Numbered from the stretch's first letter, positions 11,592 to 23,396 are shown. The stretch: 64,000 nucleotides of DNA from Neostapfia colusana (GCA_030760725.1 JASWHV010000011.1:81259765-81323764); one strand, 5' to 3'. Numbers and translations: made by a program. Notes: generated from the letters alone by a model not told the origin.

Positions 11592-14553
11592 TGTGACGCC
11601 CTCAATTCTGTGGGAAAAACCACGGAACCGAGAACTAATGCATATGTGTGCCTAGGATGTTCATCACACATACACATACGTTCCACAAACTGAATTCAGA
11701 TTATATATTACCACAAATAACAGGGTTTATTACAATATCTCATGAGCCTTGGACTCATGCTTACAGCGGAAGTCTTATTTCTATGCAGCGGAAGTCCTTA
11801 TTTAAATGCGGAAGCAAAACTAATGCGGAAGCAAAACTAAGCAGAAGTGGCTCCATCTCTACTCCCTCCACAGGCAAGGTTGAGAACAGATCACACGCCA
11901 TAATGCTCCACTTGGTCTTCATAGTAGCCTTCTCTTGCTGTTGATGATGAAATAATAATGGAAGTTTGAGTACAATGATGTACTCAGCAAGTGCGGGAAA
12001 ACACATGATATGCAGCTCATAAACAAGGTAGGCATAAAAAGGTTTATTTGCAGAAAAGCAGTTCTGTAAAACCATGATAAAACAACAACTCAAGTTTAAA
12101 TGTAATCCCAACATGTATTAAATTACCAACATACCTCCATCACTTCCCGTGTTCCATCCGAACATTAACCAATCTTTTATTCATACTCGCGAATACCTCC
12201 TCGTATTCGCTACCATCTCACCTCGTAAAACAACCTCGTCTCGCATCGAGACCAATCTCATGTCATGACCCATCAGTCATGCAACCATCTCACCTCCCGG
12301 ACTCAACAGTCCCAAACCAAACCATAACCAATAACCATAACCAAGATCCTTCCCAATAACCATTCCAATAACCATCCCAGTAACCATCCCATCTAATCAT
12401 GGCAGTTTAGCCAGGTGCTCGTGACCGTAAGCTCGGCTATCATGATAGTTTTTAGTAACTCTACAGAGTTTGCACCTCTTTACCCACAAGTTTGTGATTT
12501 CGTCACCCGTCGGCGACTGCAGAACCTCCATTTTACCAGTACACGACCGTCGGTGTATGGTCAAGAGATCACAAAATAGCCTTTACAAAGGGGTTACTAG
12601 CTGTATGGACTCACTAAGGTTTCACCGGCAGGCTAGAATCTCCAATTCTCCCACCCACGGGCCCCCTCTTGTGCCATGCAGTTCCCAGGGCAGTCCTCAC
12701 TCGACTCCCATTCCCCGCGCCTTCCACAGTCCATAACACCCTAGCAACTTACCTAATTACTCAGCTAAGCCGCACCCATACTTGGCCTTGTGGTGGCACT
12801 GTTATCCTGGCATGTGCATGCATGAACCGGTCCTTAGATCTATGGCAAGTAAAACCATCATCTCATGCTACATCATTCACAAACCCAGGCTTGCCTAGAT
12901 CTCCCTCCGATCCATGTTCATTAACCTCATCAGTTACTTATTATCAGTACAAGTGCAGTTAGCTAGACACATCTATCTCGCTTCCCGATCCCAGAGACTC
13001 AGCGAAGCATAAAGCAAAAACCATACCCGACTCATAAACTTCCCTGGCGACAAGGGTGGTTTAACCAAAACTAGTAAACTCCTATAAAAGGGTTTCCCAT
13101 CATGTTTGACTCAGCACACACACTTTTTCGCAAAACAAAATAGTTTTACCCAAAACATAGGATCAACATGGTCAAGGAGCACTTGCCTTGTTCTTGCGGT
13201 TCTGGTTGTTCTTGATTCTTAAATCCTGGTTGCTGCAGCTCGTCGTAGACAGCTTCCTGAGTTTGTCCTGCTATGTAGGATTCACGTGCATACAAAATTC
13301 ACAGCAATCAATATCATGCACAGACCCTAAACTAGATGCGATGATGCACATGCATGCTATCCTATGATTAGTTTTATTAGATTGATCTGTACGTGTTCTT
13401 GCATGGCTTGCATTCTCAGAGGTGTTCGGATCAAAGGTAAACGTGGCGATGATCTTGTCTTTAGATCAAACTGATCATCAAGTGATCTGCCCACGAGTAG
13501 GCTTCTGTTCGAACGGAATCGAAGAACAGATGCAAAGAGATGTACACAATGATGTTGTAAGGTGGTATTGAAGTCCTACCTCACGCTCTTCTTGTCTTTG
13601 GGGTCCTCCTCAGACCGCTTGGTTCTCCTCCGATGATCTCCCTTGTTGTGCTTCGGCGATGTTTCGCTCGGCGAGTTAGGGCTAGGGCTCCAAGTCGTCG
13701 GCTCAGGATTTGAAAGAGAAGTTTGTGGTTTCGGCCAAAGGTTTTGGGTTCTATTTATAATCGGGAAGAGAAGAGTCCTAATCTGATCGGATCCTGAATA
13801 AGAGTCTTACTCAGATCTTTGTTGGATCCTAATGTCTCATCTTTGGTAATCATCATGGATTTTAGATCGGTTTCTGTTGCGTACCGGTGTCCTTACACGT
13901 AACAGCCGCTCTAGAACTCGTTACCTCCGTGATGATGAGCTCCAGAAGCTCCACGTGTCCTCCGGGCCTGGTATCTCCTCGTCCGCAGGGACGAGCTCCG
14001 GTTGTGCTGCGTGTCAATCGATCGAGACCTCCCTCTTCTTCGGAGGTGAGCTCCGCGCACGCCACGTGTGGGTGCCGGTCTTTCCGCTCTCCTTTCCTCA
14101 GGGACATGCCCCGAGGCCGACACGTGTTTAGCTGCGACGGTCCTTCCGGAGATAAGCTCCTCCGAGATTGACATGTATCCCGCGCGACTGGTCCTCTGAT
14201 TTCCGCGAGGACTAGCTCCGAGGATGACACGTGTCCTGCGGAAATGCTTTTGCTTCTTCCGCAGAGGCTAGCTCCGTGGGCAACACGTGTCCCATAGGAT
14301 CGGACCTCTCCCCTTTGCGGAGACGAGCCCGGAGCCTGCCACGTAGCCAGCTTGGCGGCGACCTCTCCCCACTTTGCAGGGATGAGCTCCGATCACGCCA
14401 CGTGGCCTGCTGGCCGCGGAAGTTGCCTTCGGCGCTCTCTGAGGGCTTTATTGGCTATTCTTTTGATAATTCTCTCTGTTCCTATTTTTCATTAAAATGT
14501 TTCCTTTTCATAGGACACGAACATATGCTGACACCCGAGGTGAGGGTGTCACA
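11592..14553 (-). repeat. Element B 5' LTR
   Basis: 2962 bp, near-identical to 6650-9611. It carries the active-side promoter copy (TATA-like at 13752-13759) and the CACGTG array (about 13950-14410). Confidence 0.95.
13752..13759 (-). promoter_or_regulatory. Putative TATA box of the element B 5' LTR
   Basis: The minus strand reads TATAAATA. In the 5' LTR this would drive genomic RNA of element B. Confidence 0.68.
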
Positions 14554-14558
14554 CTTCG
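14554..14558. repeat. Right target-site duplication of element B (CTTCG)
   Basis: Matches 6645-6649; the element A integrase frame resumes directly after it. Confidence 0.93.
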
Positions 14559-15251
14559 CCTATTGTCCGCATAGCCTTTTTGTCGTGATTGAGCAGCCTT
14601 TAAGTTCCCCCGTATCGTTTGGACTTGCTTTTCAGCTTCTTGTAGCACTTCGGGTCCAAACACCTGGTTCTCTCCGGTCTCGCTCCAAAACCGTGGTGTT
14701 CTACACCGTCTACCATATAATGCTTCGAAAGGCGACATCTTCGAGCTGGCTTGATAGCTGTTGTTATAGGAGAACTCGGCGTACGGTAAACTCCTATCCC
14801 AACCACACCCTCGTTTCAAGGTGCAAGCTCTCAACATGTCCTCCAAAATTTGGTTTGTCCTTTCGGTTTGTCCATCAGTTTTTGGGTGATAGGCGGAGCT
14901 AAAATCCAGTCGTGTACCCATGGCTTTCTGCAGCTTCCTCCAGAATCTAGAGGTAAACTGAGAACCTCGATCTGAGACTATCCTCCTCGGAACTCCGTGA
15001 CGGCACACGATCTGCTCCATGTACAACTCGGCTAATTGTGCAACGTTGTAATTGGCCCTTATAGGGATAAAATGGGCGGTTTTCGTCAATCGGTCCACGA
15101 TAACCCAGATGGAGTCGTAACCCGACTGAGTACGTGGCAATCCGACGATGAAATCCATACTAATGTCCTCCCACTTCCATTCGGGTACCTTCAAGGGTTG
15201 CAACAATCCAGCGGGTTTTTGATGTTCGGCCTTCACCCGTTGGCATGTGTT
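14554..15251 (-). pseudogene. Element A integrase core
   Basis: The frame runs from about 15236 down to the B insertion at 14553. The DDE catalytic triad is visible: DISMDFIVGLP, RRIVSDRGSQFTSRF and HPKTDGQTERTNQ, followed by SLPYAEFSYNNSYQ and EALYGRRCRTP, typical of Tekay-type integrase. The zinc-binding domain lies upstream in another frame, so a frameshift near 15245 separates the two. The triad is intact here, in contrast to element B. Confidence 0.92.
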
Positions 15252-16158
15252 TCATAGGGCAACGTATTCGGCTATATCCCTCTTCATACCATCCCACCAA
15301 TAACAAGTTTTCACGTCCTTGTACATTTTGGTACTTCCGGGATGTATAGAATAGGGTGAATTATGTGCCTCCTTCAATATCATGTCGCAGAGGTGTTTTA
15401 TGTTAGGCACACAAATCCTTTTTCCTAGCCAAAGCGCACCCTTCTCATCTTCTTTGAAATCCTTCTCTATTCCTTGTCGGATTCTTTCCTTGATCTCCTC
15501 ATCCGTTGCTTGGCCATCTCTTATCTCTTGCTCCAATGAGTGAATCTCCATTATTTCCATGTTATTCAAGAATCCGAGGTGTAACCGTTCAAACTCCTTA
15601 CGTAGTTCGGGTCGTAGCTCCTGAACCGTGAGTTGGTGACATGCTCCCTTCCGGCTCAATGCATCAGCTACTACATTGGCCTTCCCGGGGTGGTAGTTGA
15701 TTCCAACATCATAATCCTTGATGAGTTCCAACCGTCGACATTGCCTCAAATTCAAGTCCATTTGTGTAAATATGTACTTGAGGCTTTTATGATCCGTATA
15801 GATCTCACATCGACGACCAAGGATATAATGTCTCCAAATCTTCAATGCATGTACTACTGCTGCTAGCTCCAAGTCATGTGTAGGATAATTAAGCTCGTGC
15901 TTCTTTAATTGTCGTGAGGCATAGGCTACCACTTGTCCTTCTTGCATGAGTACACATCCGAGCCCCTGTCTGGATGCGTCACAATATATGTCAAAGCTCT
16001 TGCTTACGTCTGGCAATACCAGAACCGGTGCTGTGGTTAGCCTTTTCTTGAGTTCCTCAAAACTTCCTTGGCATGCTGGTGTCCATTGGAAGACCTTTCC
16101 CTTCATAAGCAACTCCGTCATAGGCTTTGCTATCTTAGAGAAGTCTTTTAATGAAGCA
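15252..16158 (-). pseudogene. Element A RNase H and integrase zinc-binding domain
   Basis: The minus-strand frame begins in the RT-RNase H connection (AKPMTELLMKGK), shows the RNase H signature (IYCDASRQGLGCVL, EIYTDHKSLKYIF, NVVADALSRKG) and continues into the integrase HHCC region (LKEAHNSPYSIHPGSTKMY) before stopping at 15252. The upstream junction near 16140-16160 contains both a nonsense codon and a one-base indel relative to element C, so it is out of frame with RT. This region shows what C lost at 1401. Confidence 0.9.
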
Positions 16159-17280
16159 TCAATAGTATCCAGCCGTCCCAAGAAAACTCCGAATATCCCT
16201 CACGCTCTGCGGTTGGTCCCACTTCAGAACATCTCTCACTTTTTCGGGATCAACCAATACCCCTTCCTTGGAGATAATGTGGCCTAGGAAAGATATTTCC
16301 TTTAGCCAAAATTGACACTTGTTAAGCTTGGCATACAATTGATGCTCACGCAATTTCTGCAAGGTCAATTTTAAATGTTCTTCATGCTCCTCCTCACCTT
16401 TTGAATACACCATAATGTCGTTGATGAAAACCACGATGAACTTGTCCAAGTACTCCATGAAAACCTTGTTCATAAGGTACATGAAGTATGCAGGTGCATT
16501 TGTCAACCTAAAAGACATGACGGTATATTCATACAAACCATACCGTGTTCGAAAGGCTGTCTTAGGTATATCGGAGGGCTTAATCTTCAGCTGGAAGTAT
16601 CCCGACCGAAGATCAATCTTGGAGAACACTCGGGCTCCTTTCATTTGGTCGAATAGGTCCTCTATACGGGGCAAAGGGTATTTGTTCTTGATTGTTACCT
16701 CGTTGAGAGACCTATAGTCCACGCACATCCTTCGGGTTCCATCCTTCTTGTCTACGAAGAGCACCGGAGCTCCCCATGGTGACGAGCTTGGACGTATGAA
16801 ACCCTTCTCCAACTGTTCTTGAATTTGCTTCTTGAGTTCTACTAGTTCATTGACGGGCATCCTATAGGGTCTCTTGGCTATGGGTGCAGTTCCGGGTACC
16901 AAATCTATGGCAAACTCAATGTCCCGGTCAGGTGGCATACCTGGAAGCTCTTCAGGGAACACGTCCGAAAATTCCTGAACCACTGGAATGCTGTCCAATG
17001 TTGTTCCTTCGACATGGTTCAAAATTGCCCGTTCGGTTGTTTGCTGGGCTGACTCAAACTCGACATGAATACCGTGCTTGTTTGTCAACTGCACGCTCCT
17101 TTCAGCACATTGGATTACTCCGTTGTGCTTGCTTAACCAATCCATCCCGAGTATTATGTCAATCCCTTGGGAGTCCAAGACAATAAGGTTGGCAAGGAAA
17201 CCTACCCCCCTTATTTTAAGGCTTACTTTCGGACATACTATATTAGTCCTCATTTCTCCTCCGGGAGAATTTACTAACAT
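16159..17280 (-). pseudogene. Element A reverse transcriptase with an altered metal-binding motif
   Basis: 373 codons covering the protease tail (GIDIILGMDWLSKHN), the linker (EFSDVFPEELPGMPP) and RT: PYRMPVNELVELKKQI, DKKDGTRRMCVDYRSLN, KIDLRSGYFQLKI, then FIVVFINDIMVYSK. The motif reads F-I-N-D where element C and the family have F-I-D-D. The Asn codon is at 16420-16422, a single-base change. The first Asp binds catalytic metal, so this RT should be dead. MSFRLTNAP also has Arg where C has Gly. The frame ends at a nonsense codon at 16159-16161. Confidence 0.92.
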
Positions 17281-17288
17281 AGCACATT

Positions 17289-18053
17289 CTAAGTGGGATA
17301 CGGGTAGATGATTTTGGCAACATATTTGGATGATATGAAGGAATGTGATGCTCCAGAATCAAATAAGATGGTGGCTGGGTTGGAGTTGGCAAGGAACATA
17401 CCAATTACGACGTCCTCAGCCTGTTGTGCTTCCTTAGCGGAGACATGGTTCACGTTGCCGCGATCATAGTTCTGCTGTCCCCGATTTCCTTGATTGTCCC
17501 CTCCGTTCGGTCGTGGGTTCTGTTTGGGCACGTTGCCTTGCTGTCCAGGGCCTCTCCTTGGGCATTGGTTCGCGAAGTGTCCTATTCCCCCGCATGTAAA
17601 GCATGCCCTGTTGCCTACGGCAGTAGGTACGTTGGGGCGGGGGTTTTGAACAGGAGCGCCATTGTTAGGTCGGGGCGCAGGAGGCATGGGCACGCGAGGT
17701 GCTGGTGCAACGAGTTGTTGCTGTGGTGGCTGACCAGGGCGGTATACAGGAGTGGTTGATCCATACTGCGGTGCAGCTGGGGGCATGTACCGAGGTCGTA
17801 CGTTGCTCCCTTGGGGCTGGTATGGCATCTTCCTCTTGCCCTCTCGCTCGATCTCTTTGATCTTGCTTTCGACCACTATAGCCTTGTCAACCAGCTTCTG
17901 GAAGCTCACATAGTCATTGTTGAGGAGCTGAACCTGGATCTCATTGTTCAATCCTCTCATGAACAGGTACTGCTTCCTCTGGTCTGAGTTGACATCCTCG
18001 GGGGCATACCGGGACAATTGCGTGAACTTGTTGAGGTACTCATTCACACTTCT
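17289..18053 (-). pseudogene. Element A gag C-terminus (zinc knuckle) and aspartic protease start
   Basis: The segment encodes the capsid C-terminal part (YLFMRGLNNEIQVQLL), a long Pro/Gln/Asn-rich linker, the CCHC knuckle CFTCGGIGHFANQC (about residue 149 of this segment), and the retropepsin active site ILFDSGASHSF. The frame is lost just after SSKYVAK near 17312 by a short indel relative to element C and stops at 17289. It joins the upstream gag in frame apart from the nonsense codon at 18054-18056. Confidence 0.92.
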
Positions 18054-18573
18054 CTATCCTTGGCGGAGACCTTCAAATTCCTGTCTCTTGAGCATCATTA
18101 CACCAGCAGGGATGTAATGAGAGCGGAAACTCTCCTTGAACTCAGTCCAAGTGATTGTCTCTGGGTTGACATGGGCGTTGCATAGGGCATCCCACCAGTC
18201 AGCGGCAGCTCCCATAAGTTGGTGCGACGCAATGAGAACCTTCTCTCGGTCATTGCACTGAACAATGGCAAGCTTCTTCTCCATGGATTTCAACCAATCA
18301 TCGACCTCCATGGGATCACTAGCTTGAGCAAAGGTGGGTGGCCGAGTCCTCATGAACTCTCCTAGTCTGTTGTGAGCCGGCGGTGGTGCTATAACGGGGT
18401 TGTTGTTGGCCTGCAACTGACCCAAAGTTTGGATCATGGTTTGCATAAGCTGGTTGCATGGCCATTAACCTTTCCAGGTTGTTCTCGCCAGCTCCGGGGT
18501 TAACAGGAACTTCATCGTGGTCATCCTCTTGGTTGTCACAGATGTTCCTTCGGCCGGTGTTTCCCCTCACCAT
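18054..18573 (-). pseudogene. Element A gag N-terminal region
   Basis: Starts at 18573-18571 (MVRGN). A loss of two bases near 18453, relative to element B, shifts the frame in the MAMQNQ region. The downstream frame (18446-18054) resumes with TMIQTLGQLQANNN, HNRLGEFMRTRPPTF and the capsid fold (WWDALCNAHV, FRSHYIPAGVMMLKRQEF) of the retrotransposon gag family, and ends at a TAG at 18054-18056 that interrupts an otherwise continuous frame. Confidence 0.9.
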
Positions 18574-19003
18574 CTGTGAGAGAGGACGAAATAGAATAGA
18601 AGGTTAGGTAGGTCCCTTCAACTATATGCATCAAGGTGAGTTGGACTGTATATATATACTAGCCCATATGAGGATGTGAACAAGTGCCGAAACATCTCAC
18701 ACCTCTTTCTACTTACGTGTGGATATGGACAACATTTGGAGACGTCCACAACTAAGAACACAATCACAAACAATCATTGCAAGGGCTCATACAACTCCTA
18801 TTCAAGGCTGGTTTCCTATACCAAGGTAGTTTTAAAGCCAATCTAAGCGTCCTAGGGTGCTTCCTTTGGTCAGCGTGGCTTAACTACCAATCTGTGTCTA
18901 ATACCAATCTATGATTCCTATTTAGGTGTGTAACCTACTGTCAACCCGTGGCTCTAATATCAATCTGAGGTTTCTATCTAGGCGTGTAACCTACTGTCAA
19001 CCC
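18574..19003 (-). other. 5' leader of element A with repeated primer-site-like segments
   Basis: Non-coding. From about 18890 to 19021 the segment 'aacctactgtcaacccgtgg' followed by a degenerate primer site occurs twice, and a third degenerate site (taataccaatct) lies at about 18897. Only the copy at the LTR border is placed for priming. Confidence 0.75.
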
Positions 19004-19018
19004 GTGGCTTTGATACCA
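19004..19018 (-). promoter_or_regulatory. Primer-binding site of element A, tRNA-iMet type
   Basis: The minus strand reads TGGTATCAAAGCCAC next to the 5' LTR, one mismatch from the site in element B. Confidence 0.85.
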
Positions 19019-19021
19019 ATC

Positions 19022-22000
19022 TGTGACACCCTCAATTCTGTGGAAAACCACGAAACTGAGAACTAATGCATATGTGTGCCCAGGATGTTCATCACACATA
19101 CACATATGTTCCACAAACTGAATTCAGATTATAGGTTACCACGAATAACAGAGTTTGTTACAATATCCCATGAGTCTTGGACTCATGCATACTGCGGAAG
19201 TCTTTATTTCTATGCAGCGGAAGTCTTTATTCTAATGTGGAAGCAATTTAACTAATGCGGAAGCAAATCTAAGCAGAAGTGGCTCCATCTCTACTCCCTC
19301 CACAGGCAAGGTTGAGAACAGATCACACGCCTTAATGCTCCACTTGGTCTTCATAGTAGTCTTCTCTTGCTGCTGCTGATGAAATAATAATGCAAGTTTG
19401 AGTACAATGATGTACTCAGCAAGTGCGGGAAAACATGATATGTAGGTCATAACAAGGTAGGTATAAAAGGCTCATTTGTAGAAAAGCAGATTTATAAAAC
19501 TATGATAAAACAGCAACTTAACTTTAGATGAATGTAATCCCAGCATGTATTAAATTACCAACATACCTCCATCACTTTCCATGTTCCACCCAAACATTAA
19601 CCAACTTCATTCTTGCTCACGAATACCTCCTCGTATTCGCTACCATCTCATCTCATAAACAACTTCGTCTCACCTCGAGACCAATCTCGTTGCCATGACT
19701 CAACAATCATGCAAGCATCTTATCACCCGGACTCAACAGTCCCAAAACCAAACCATAACCATAATCAATATCCGTAACCAATAACCATCCCAACTAATCA
19801 TGGCAGTTGGCCAGGCGCTCGTGACCGTAAGCTCGGCTATCATGATAGTTTTAGACTCTGCAGAGTTTGCACCTCTTTACCCACAAGTTTGTGATTTCGT
19901 CACCCGTCGGCGACTGCAGAACCTCCATTATACCAGTACACAGCCGTCGGTATATCGCCAAGATATCACAAAATAGCCTTTACAAAGGGGCTACTAGATG
20001 TATAGACTCACTAAGGTTTCACCGGCAGGCTAGAATCTCCAATTCTCCCACCCACGGGCCCCCTCTTGTGCCATGCAGTTCCCAGGGCAGTCCTCACTCG
20101 ACTCCCATTCCCCGCGCCTTCCACAGCCCATAACACTCTAGCAACTTACCTAATTACTCAGCTAAGCCACACTCATACTTGGCCTTGTGGTGGCACTGTT
20201 ATCCTGGCATGTGCATGCATGAACCGGTCCTTAGATCTACGGCAAGTAAACCACCATCTCATGCTACCTCAATCACAAACCCAGGCTTGCCTAGATCTCC
20301 CTCCGATCCATGTTCATTAACATCATCAGTTTCTCATTATCATTACGAGCGCAGTTAGCTAGACACATCTATCTCGCTTCCCAATCCCATAGACTCAGCG
20401 AAGCATCAAAGCAAAAATCATACCCGACTCATAAACTTCCCTGGCGACAAGGGTGGTTTAACCAAAACTAGTAAACTCCTATAAAAAGGATTTCCCTGCA
20501 TGTTTGACTCAGCACACACACCTTTTCGCAAAACAAAACAGTTTCACCCAAAACATAGGATCAATATGGTCAAGGAGCACTTGCCTTGTTCTTGCGGTTC
20601 CGGTTGTTCTTAGATCTCAAAACCTTGTTGCTGCAGCTTGTCGTAGACAGCTCCCTGAGATTGTCCTGCTATGTAGGATCACGTGCATACAAGATTCACA
20701 GCAATCAATATCATGCACAAACCTTAAACTAGATGCGATGATGCATATGCATGCTATCCTATGATTAGTTTTATTAGATTGGTTTGTACGTGTTCTTGCA
20801 TGGCTTGCATGGATTTTATGATGAACAGAGATGTTTGGATCAAAGGTGGACGTGGCGATGATCTTGTCTTTAGATCAACCTGATCATCAAGTGATTTGTC
20901 CACGAGAAGGCTTCTGTTCGAAGGAACCAAAGAACAGATGCAAAGAAAAACAACGATGTTGTAAGGTGGTATTGGAGACCTACCTTACGTTCTTCTCGGT
21001 CTCGAGGTCCTCCTCAGATCGTTGGGCTTTCCTCCGGCGATCTTCCTTGCCGCGCTTCTGTGATGGTCTACTCGGCGGTTTGGGACTAGGGCTCTAAGTC
21101 GTCGGCTCAGGAGTTTGGAAGTTTGTGGTTTCGGCCAGAGGTTCTGGGTTCTATTTATAATCGGGAAGAGAAGAGTCCTAATCTGATTGTATCCCGAATA
21201 AGAGTCATGTTCAAATTTATCATTGAATCATAAAACTTATCTTTAGTTGATTTGGTGCGGTATCATTGCGGAATTCAGGTCGGCTTCTGTTCCGGTATTT
21301 CTACGCGTACAAAATCCAAAAACCATCCCTAGAACTCGTTACCTCCTCGGTGATGAGCTCCGGAGGCTCCACGTGTCCACCGGGTCCTGGTCTCTCCCTC
21401 TCCACAGGGACGAGCTCCGGTTGTGCCGCGTGTCAAGTGAGCAAGACTTCCCTCTCCTTCGGAGGTGAGCTCCGTGTGCGCCACGTATCCTGGCGGTCCG
21501 GACCTCCTCTCTTACTCGGAGGTGGCTCCGCGCACGCGACGTGTTAGTGCCGGTCTTTCCTTCTTTCCTCAGAGACGTGCTCCAAGGTTGACACGTGTCC
21601 AACAGTGACGGATTCTCCGAAGATAAGCTCCGGTAGCGCCATGTGTTCAATAGAACCGGACCTCTCGGAGGTGAGCTCCGAGATTGATACGTATCCCGCG
21701 CGACCAGTCCTCTGATTTCCATGATGACTAGCTCCGGGGGCAACACGTGTCCCATAGGGTCGGACCTCTCTTCCTTGCGGAGATGAGCCCCGAGCCTGCC
21801 ACGTAGCCAGCTTAGCGGCGGACCTCTCCCCACTTCACAGGGATGAGCTATGAATACGCCACGTGGCCAGCAGGCCGCGGAAGTTGTCTTCGACGCTCTC
21901 TGTGAACTGGATTCGGCTCTTACTGGCTATCTATTTGATGATTTCTCTGTTCCCACTTCTTTTAAAATGTTTTTCTCTACATGAAATATGAATACATGCA

Positions 22001-22024
22001 GAAACCAGAGATGAGGGTGCCACA
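19022..22024 (-). repeat. Element A 5' LTR
   Basis: About 3.0 kb from TGTGACACC to GGTGCCACA, parallel to 3143-6166 with scattered differences. It holds the TATA-like box (21152-21159) and the CACGTG-type array (about 21360-21870). Confidence 0.92.
21152..21159 (-). promoter_or_regulatory. Putative TATA box of the element A 5' LTR
   Basis: The minus strand reads TATAAATA at the position conserved in the family. Confidence 0.65.
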
Positions 22025-22029
22025 TCATC
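22025..22029. repeat. Right target-site duplication of element A (TCATC)
   Basis: Matches 3138-3142; the element C protease-coding frame continues immediately beyond it. Confidence 0.9.
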
Positions 22030-22823
22030 TCTCCACCGGGAGAATTAACCAACATAGTATATTTCAAGTGTAATATGGGTAGATTATACTTGGCAACATA
22101 CTTGGATGATATAAATGAATGCGATGCTCCGGAATCAAATAAAATGGTGGCTGGGTTGGAGTTGGCAAGGAACATACTAATCACGACGTCCTCAGCCTGT
22201 TGCGCTTCCTCAGCAGAGACATGGTTCACATTGCCACGAGTGTAGCTCTGCTGTCCACGGTTGCCTTGCGTAGCTCCTCCGTTCGGCCGTGGGTTCTGCT
22301 TGGGCGCGTTGCTTGGCTGTCCAAGACCTTTCCTCGGACATTGACTTGCAAAGTGTCCCGTCTCTCCGCATGCAAAGCATGCGTTGTTGCCCAAGACAGC
22401 AGGAATGTTAGGACAGGGGTTTTGAACAGGGGCGCCCATGTTGGGACGAGGTGCAGGAGGCATAGGCATATGGGGTGCTTGCATGACAGGACGTTGCTGT
22501 GGTGGTTGGTTAGGGCAAAAAGTAGAAGTGGATGAGCCATACTGTGGTGCAGCTGGGGGCATGAAACAGGGACGTACATTGCTCCCTTGTGGCTGGTATG
22601 GCATCTTTCTTTTGCCCTCTTGCTTGATCTCTCGGATCTTGCTCTCAACCATTATAGCTTTGTCAACTAGCTTATGGAAGTTCACATAGTCGTTATTGAG
22701 AAGCTGAACTTGGATCTCATTGTTCAACCCTCTCATGAACAAGTATTGCTTCCGTTGATCCGAGTTGATATCTTCGAGGGCATACCGTGACAGTTGCGTG
22801 AACTTGTTGAGGTACTCATTCAC
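22025..22823 (-). pseudogene. Element C gag C-terminus and protease start, cut by element A
   Basis: The open frame from 22823 encodes YLFMRGLNNEIQVQLL of capsid, a Pro-rich linker, the zinc knuckle CFACGETGHFASQC and the protease active site ILFDSGASHSFIS, reaching NSPGGEM at the border with element A. The same frame then runs into A LTR sequence. The protease continues at 3142 on the far side of A. Confidence 0.92.
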
Positions 22824-23396
22824 GCTCTTCTTTCCTTGGCGGAGACCTTCGAACTATTGCCATTTAAGCATCATGACTCCAACAGGGACGTAATGAGAGC
22901 GGAAACTGTCCTTGAACTCATTCCAAGTGATAGTCTCCTAGTTGGCATGAGCGTTGCATAGAGCGTCCCACCTGTCAGCGGCTGCTCCCATATGTTGGTG
23001 CGATGCGAAGAGAACTTTCTCTCGATCATTGCACTGAACTATGGCAAGCTTCTTCTCCATGGATTTTAACCAATCATCGGCCTCCATGGGATCATTAGCT
23101 TGTGCAAAGGTAGGTGGTCAAGTCCTCATGAACTCTCCCAGTCGGTTGTGAGCCGGCGGTGGTGGTGGTGGCGGCGGTAGTGGTGCAGGAACGGGGTTAT
23201 TGTTGTTTGCTTGCAGCTGACCCAAAGTTTGGATCATAGTTTGCATAAGCTGGTTCTGCATAGCCATCAACTGTTTCAGGTTGTTTGCACCAGCCCCGGG
23301 GTTGTCATTTTGAGGAACTTCAACGTGGTCATCCTCTTGTGGTTCCGGGTTGCCACAGACGTTCCTCCTTTGACGGCCGGCGTTTTCTCTCACCAT
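22824..23396 (-). pseudogene. Element C gag N-terminal region
   Basis: Starts at 23396-23394 (MVREN) with the family head: DNPGAGANNL, MQTMIQTLGQLQANNNN, a poly-proline run and HNRLGEFMRT. A stop at 23118-23120 replaces the Arg codon seen in A and B. Downstream to 22824 the capsid region is recognisable by similarity to A, but it has further stops, for example within the KRQEFEGL-equivalent region near 22853. Confidence 0.88.

Larger units (their letters stand above)
6650..14553 (-). mobile_element. Element B: recent internal-deletion Tekay-like retrotransposon inside element A integrase
   Basis: Two LTRs of exactly 2962 bp (6650-9611 and 11592-14553) with very few differences by eye, and a perfect TSD CTTCG. 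The internal region is only 1980 bp: polypurine tract, integrase core plus chromodomain, the first part of gag, leader, and iMet primer site. The zinc knuckle of gag, the protease, RT, RNase H and the start of integrase are absent. LTR similarity makes B the youngest insertion in this nest. It keeps the cis signals but cannot move on its own, so if it moved in this form a related element must have supplied proteins in trans. Confidence 0.95.
3143..22024 (-). mobile_element. Element A: Tekay-like Ty3/Gypsy retrotransposon inserted in element C and interrupted by element B
   Basis: Two LTRs (3143-6166 and 19022-22024, about 3.0 kb each) start with TGTGACRCC and end with GGTGYCACA. They enclose a polypurine tract next to the left LTR, a tRNA-iMet primer site next to the right LTR, and gag-protease-RT-RNase H-integrase-chromodomain in that order on the minus strand. 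The flanking TSD is TCATC. Element B sits inside its integrase. The LTRs differ by a few percent by eye, so the insertion is older than B. The coding region carries stops, frameshifts and an altered RT motif. The chromodomain and long LTRs suggest the Tekay/Del chromovirus lineage. Confidence 0.93.
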
